Notes under the pieces: model-generated | Database searches by the model: none | What the model saw: only the letters and a program-made list of their open reading frames with translations | Told to the model about the DNA's origin: nothing | Translations under genes and position numbers: made by a program | Assembly: GCA_023375785.1 (NCBI GenBank) | Contig: SZWC01003905.1 | Span: 112,331 to 153,719 of the forward strand | Direction: 5' to 3' | Origin: Penium margaritaceum | Lineage: Eukaryota > Streptophyta > Zygnematophyceae > Desmidiales > Peniaceae | Length of the DNA stretch: 41,389 bases | Part shown: in pieces, positions 39,356 to 41,389 of the stretch | How positions within the stretch are numbered: the first letter of the stretch is position 1 | How the letters are laid out: each line of letters begins with the position of its first letter

Positions 39356-40117
39356 TTAGGGTTGCAATGAAACAACGCCACCCTTGACTAAGTCCTCTTT
39401 CACTTGGAGTGCCGAGAGGCTCGATTGAGCTTTTGTTCCAGGTTGTTGAATTCTTGGAATGGGAGACAGTGTCAACATTCTCCTTCCACTATTGATCTGC
39501 AGTGTATTCGAGTTGAAGCACATAGGCGTCTTGTGATTCACAAGCCACGGGTCCCCGAGAACAACATTGAACGGAACCATGAGATCAAGCACGGCGAAAC
39601 GAACACTGGTCATGAAGTTGGGTTGCATGAGTCGTGCCACATAGTCACCAAGGATTGAAACCTCCATTTCTTGGATGATGACCACAGTACCAGTACGAGA
39701 TGTGTACTTCAATAACGATGTGCATGCAAAAGCACCACTCACAAATGATTCATCTACCCCAGTATCCACCAAGATGCATACTGGGACGCCTGCCAGTTTG
39801 CCATCGACTTTCATGATCATGGATGTTTTGGATTTCCTTGCAAAAAGGATCACTGGGGGCTTGTCCTTGAGGTGGTAGATTCGATAGGCATGAGTTTTTA
39901 TTTGCAGCTCAACCGTACCATTGAACTGTTCCCACATGCGATGTCCTTTGGTAAACGTGGCTAGCAACTTCCATCCTTTGAATACAAACTTGTTTGTTTG
40001 TGGAACCACAGGCATGTCCACTGTTGTTGATGTCAGAGAATTCTTCTTATGAACAGTGTGTGCAGCTTCTATTACATCGGACAAACTTTTTGTGATGGCT
40101 ATGTCCATGCTTTTCAA
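39356..40117 (-). CDS. G- retropepsin-like protease region
   Basis: A 253-codon open frame. The aspartic protease site VPVCILVDTGVDESFVSGAF lies around 39770-39745 (DTG present, Val where Ala/Ser is usual). GDYVARLMQPNFMTSVRFAVLDLM and VVLGDPWLVNHKTPM, the D-x-x-[IV]LGxxWL segment of gypsy polyproteins, follow. It ends one codon before the RT reading (QVKEDLVKGGVVSLQP-stop). It may once have been continuous with RT. The residues needed for catalysis are present, but the flanking frames are broken. Confidence 0.7.
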   Translation of the reverse strand: MKSMDIAITKSLSDVIEAAHTVHKKNSLTSTTVDMPVVPQTNKFVFKGWKLLATFTKGHRMWEQFNGTVELQIKTHAYRIYHLKDKPPVILFARKSKTSMIMKVDGKLAGVPVCILVDTGVDESFVSGAFACTSLLKYTSRTGTVVIIQEMEVSILGDYVARLMQPNFMTSVRFAVLDLMVPFNVVLGDPWLVNHKTPMCFNSNTLQINSGRRMLTLSPIPRIQQPGTKAQSSLSALQVKEDLVKGGVVSLQP

Positions 40118-41389
40118 GGTTTATTTTTGGTCACGCATGGGAGTGGGCATTAGCGATCATGGTAGAGGAACTCAGGATTCACGAAAGGCACATGAACAGT
40201 TGAGAAGTGCTCTGCCAAAAAAACTCAAAGTTTTTCATATCATCGACGGAAAACATGAATATCATGTCCTCATTATTCCCATGATTCACCGCAACCCCAG
40301 ATAGCAGCCAACTGATAGCTACTGAGGATCATGAAAACCTTGCTCACGACCATGCTACGGATGGTGGAGGTGTCCTCCAGCACCTCCCTTGAATTCCTGG
40401 TCGTCTTCACTGGGGCGTCTGTGTCCGCGCTGACCACCTTGCGCCTGAGGTATGGTTAATCATGGGCTTTTTATACACTCATTGATGTGTGTATTAACAT
40501 ATGCATAAGTAGGAAGCTTCCATGCAATCATGGTGTCTGACAGCATAACTGTGTGTATTAGAGCTGAAGTTGTATTAGCATATTATAATCTAGATTTATC
40601 GGGAAATGTTTAGTGTCAACAGTAAAATTTCAGGACTGAATTATGAAGGAAGACTATTCTAAGTCTACTAAGATTACAATAAATGGCATTTATGTTGTCC
40701 TTAGCGGATTCGGAAAAAAACTCTTTTACTTTTCTAAGATTATTGTTCGAGGGGGAGTAGTTGAAGAATTCATGCATCCATTACAACTGCAAAATCATCG
40801 TTCGTTCCCCCCCTCCCCCCCCCCCCCCCCCCCCCCCCCCCAGCCCCAGGACCTCGAATACTTTTGCGGGGGCCGTATCGTGTAATGTATCTGGTTGTCT
40901 TTGCCGATGATCAACAAATTTCAGAGCGAATTTTTGTGATGTTTTTGTTCCTTGCAATGTCTCTCAACCCGATACAGTAGTGTATAGTCCCTAACCTCCC
41001 CACAATACACCTCCCAATTCACTCACCCAATGCATTTTCGGCCTGGGGTAGGGGGGGGGGGATCTTAATGGGTTGGACCCCTTGTCCGTGTCCATCTGTC
41101 TCCCCCCCTCCTCCCCCTGACGGACAGTGTATTGGACGAATGTATTGGACGCTGAACGTCAACAAGTACAAGAAATATATGAATAATGTACACTGGTGAA
41201 CATCGTGAAATGCATACAAGATGATGCTTCGTCCATCAATTTTTAGTGCATCGATGGACGGAACGAGTCTAACTTGGCTAAAGAACTCCATTAAAACCCT
41301 TGTATACATTGTTTACTGGTGGTCCTGAGGTATCCTGAAGAACGGTGCCCGTCACCAATCGAGATGAGACCAGCCAAGTCCCCCCCCCT
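40118..41389. other. Unassigned flank; poly-C tracts; possible short exon
   Basis: G- Gag and 5' LTR would be expected here but I recognise neither. A GC-richer island at about 40330-40449 encodes MKTLLTTMLRMVEVSSSTSL on the plus strand and stops being open just after CTGAG/GTATGG, a possible 5' splice site; the evidence is weak. Long C runs occur at 40807-40842 and at the end (41380-41388), with a G run at 41050-41061. The rest is AT-rich without ORFs over 100 codons. Confidence 0.4.

Larger units (their letters stand above)
32838..40117 (-). mobile_element. Ty3/gypsy chromovirus G-, split by P1
   Basis: Reading leftwards: retropepsin (40117-39356), RT, RNase H, integrase zinc domain, integrase core, chromodomain, polypurine tract. 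A 3465-base DNA transposon (35063-38527) interrupts the RT just before RSFLGLANY. Rejoining at the duplicated CTGACCC gives the normal residue spacing of that motif. Gag and 5' LTR were not recognised to the right. Frameshifts and stops are frequent in the integrase, but the protease and RT parts have long open frames. Confidence 0.85.

Overview
The window is repeat-dominated eukaryotic nuclear DNA. I recognise no intact host gene, no rRNA or true tRNA gene, no CRISPR array and no bacterial-type operon. It is a stack of nested, decayed transposable elements: Ty1/copia and chromodomain-bearing Ty3/gypsy (chromovirus) LTR retrotransposons, a LINE remnant, a hAT-like (BED finger plus DUF659) transposase fragment, and one DDE (pogo/Tigger/jerky-type) DNA transposon. 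The mix of plant-type copia, chromoviruses and DUF659-hAT sequence, with primer sites that match plant initiator tRNA-Met, points to a large streptophyte genome (land plant or charophyte alga). Species assignment is inference only. Single n's at 1934 and 5122 and a 93-n run at 18437-18529 mark assembly gaps.

Layout, left to right. (1) 1-8122, minus: copia element E1 (LTR edge, canonical initiator-tRNA primer site, GCT-repeat leader, Ala-rich ORF, gag with a 315-bp duplication, protease-integrase, RT), interrupted at 1333-2242 by the 5' end of another copia element (E1b). (2) 8394-9487: a gypsy LTR on the minus strand and the end of another LTR with a canonical primer site on the plus strand. 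(3) 10448-11283: hAT-like transposase fragment, followed at 11346 by an inverted relative of the gypsy LTR. (4) 11684-14104: nothing recognisable. (5) 14105-20640, minus: LINE 3' end split by complete copia element E2 (14398-19962, perfect AGTGG target duplication). (6) 20844-30975, plus: chromovirus G+ split inside its integrase by copia element E3 (23747-29965). (7) 32838-40117, minus: chromovirus G- split inside its RT by DNA transposon P1 (35063-38527), which is flanked by a 7-bp direct duplication. (8) 40118-41389: unassigned, with poly-C tracts.

The most interesting signal is shared by E1b, E2 and E3. Their LTRs carry, upstream of the TATA box where one is visible and in the element's own orientation, a tRNA-like module whose box A-like and box B-like sequences are about 44 bases apart, as in a tRNA gene. 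The same three elements have, two bases inside the LTR, a primer site complementary to the anticodon arm of initiator tRNA-Met rather than to its 3' end. That is the half-tRNA priming known for Drosophila copia and yeast Ty5. E1 and the LTR ending at 9475 instead use the ordinary 3'-end site TGGTATCAGAGC. The second notable system is P1: a pogo-type DDE transposase in an element with a 7-bp target duplication, degenerate terminal repeats and a 4 x 155-bp subterminal array.

All coding regions are decayed by stops, frameshifts and lost catalytic or zinc-binding residues, so none is likely to give a functional product. Insertion order can be read from the nesting: LINE before E2, G+ before E3, G- before P1, E1 before E1b.
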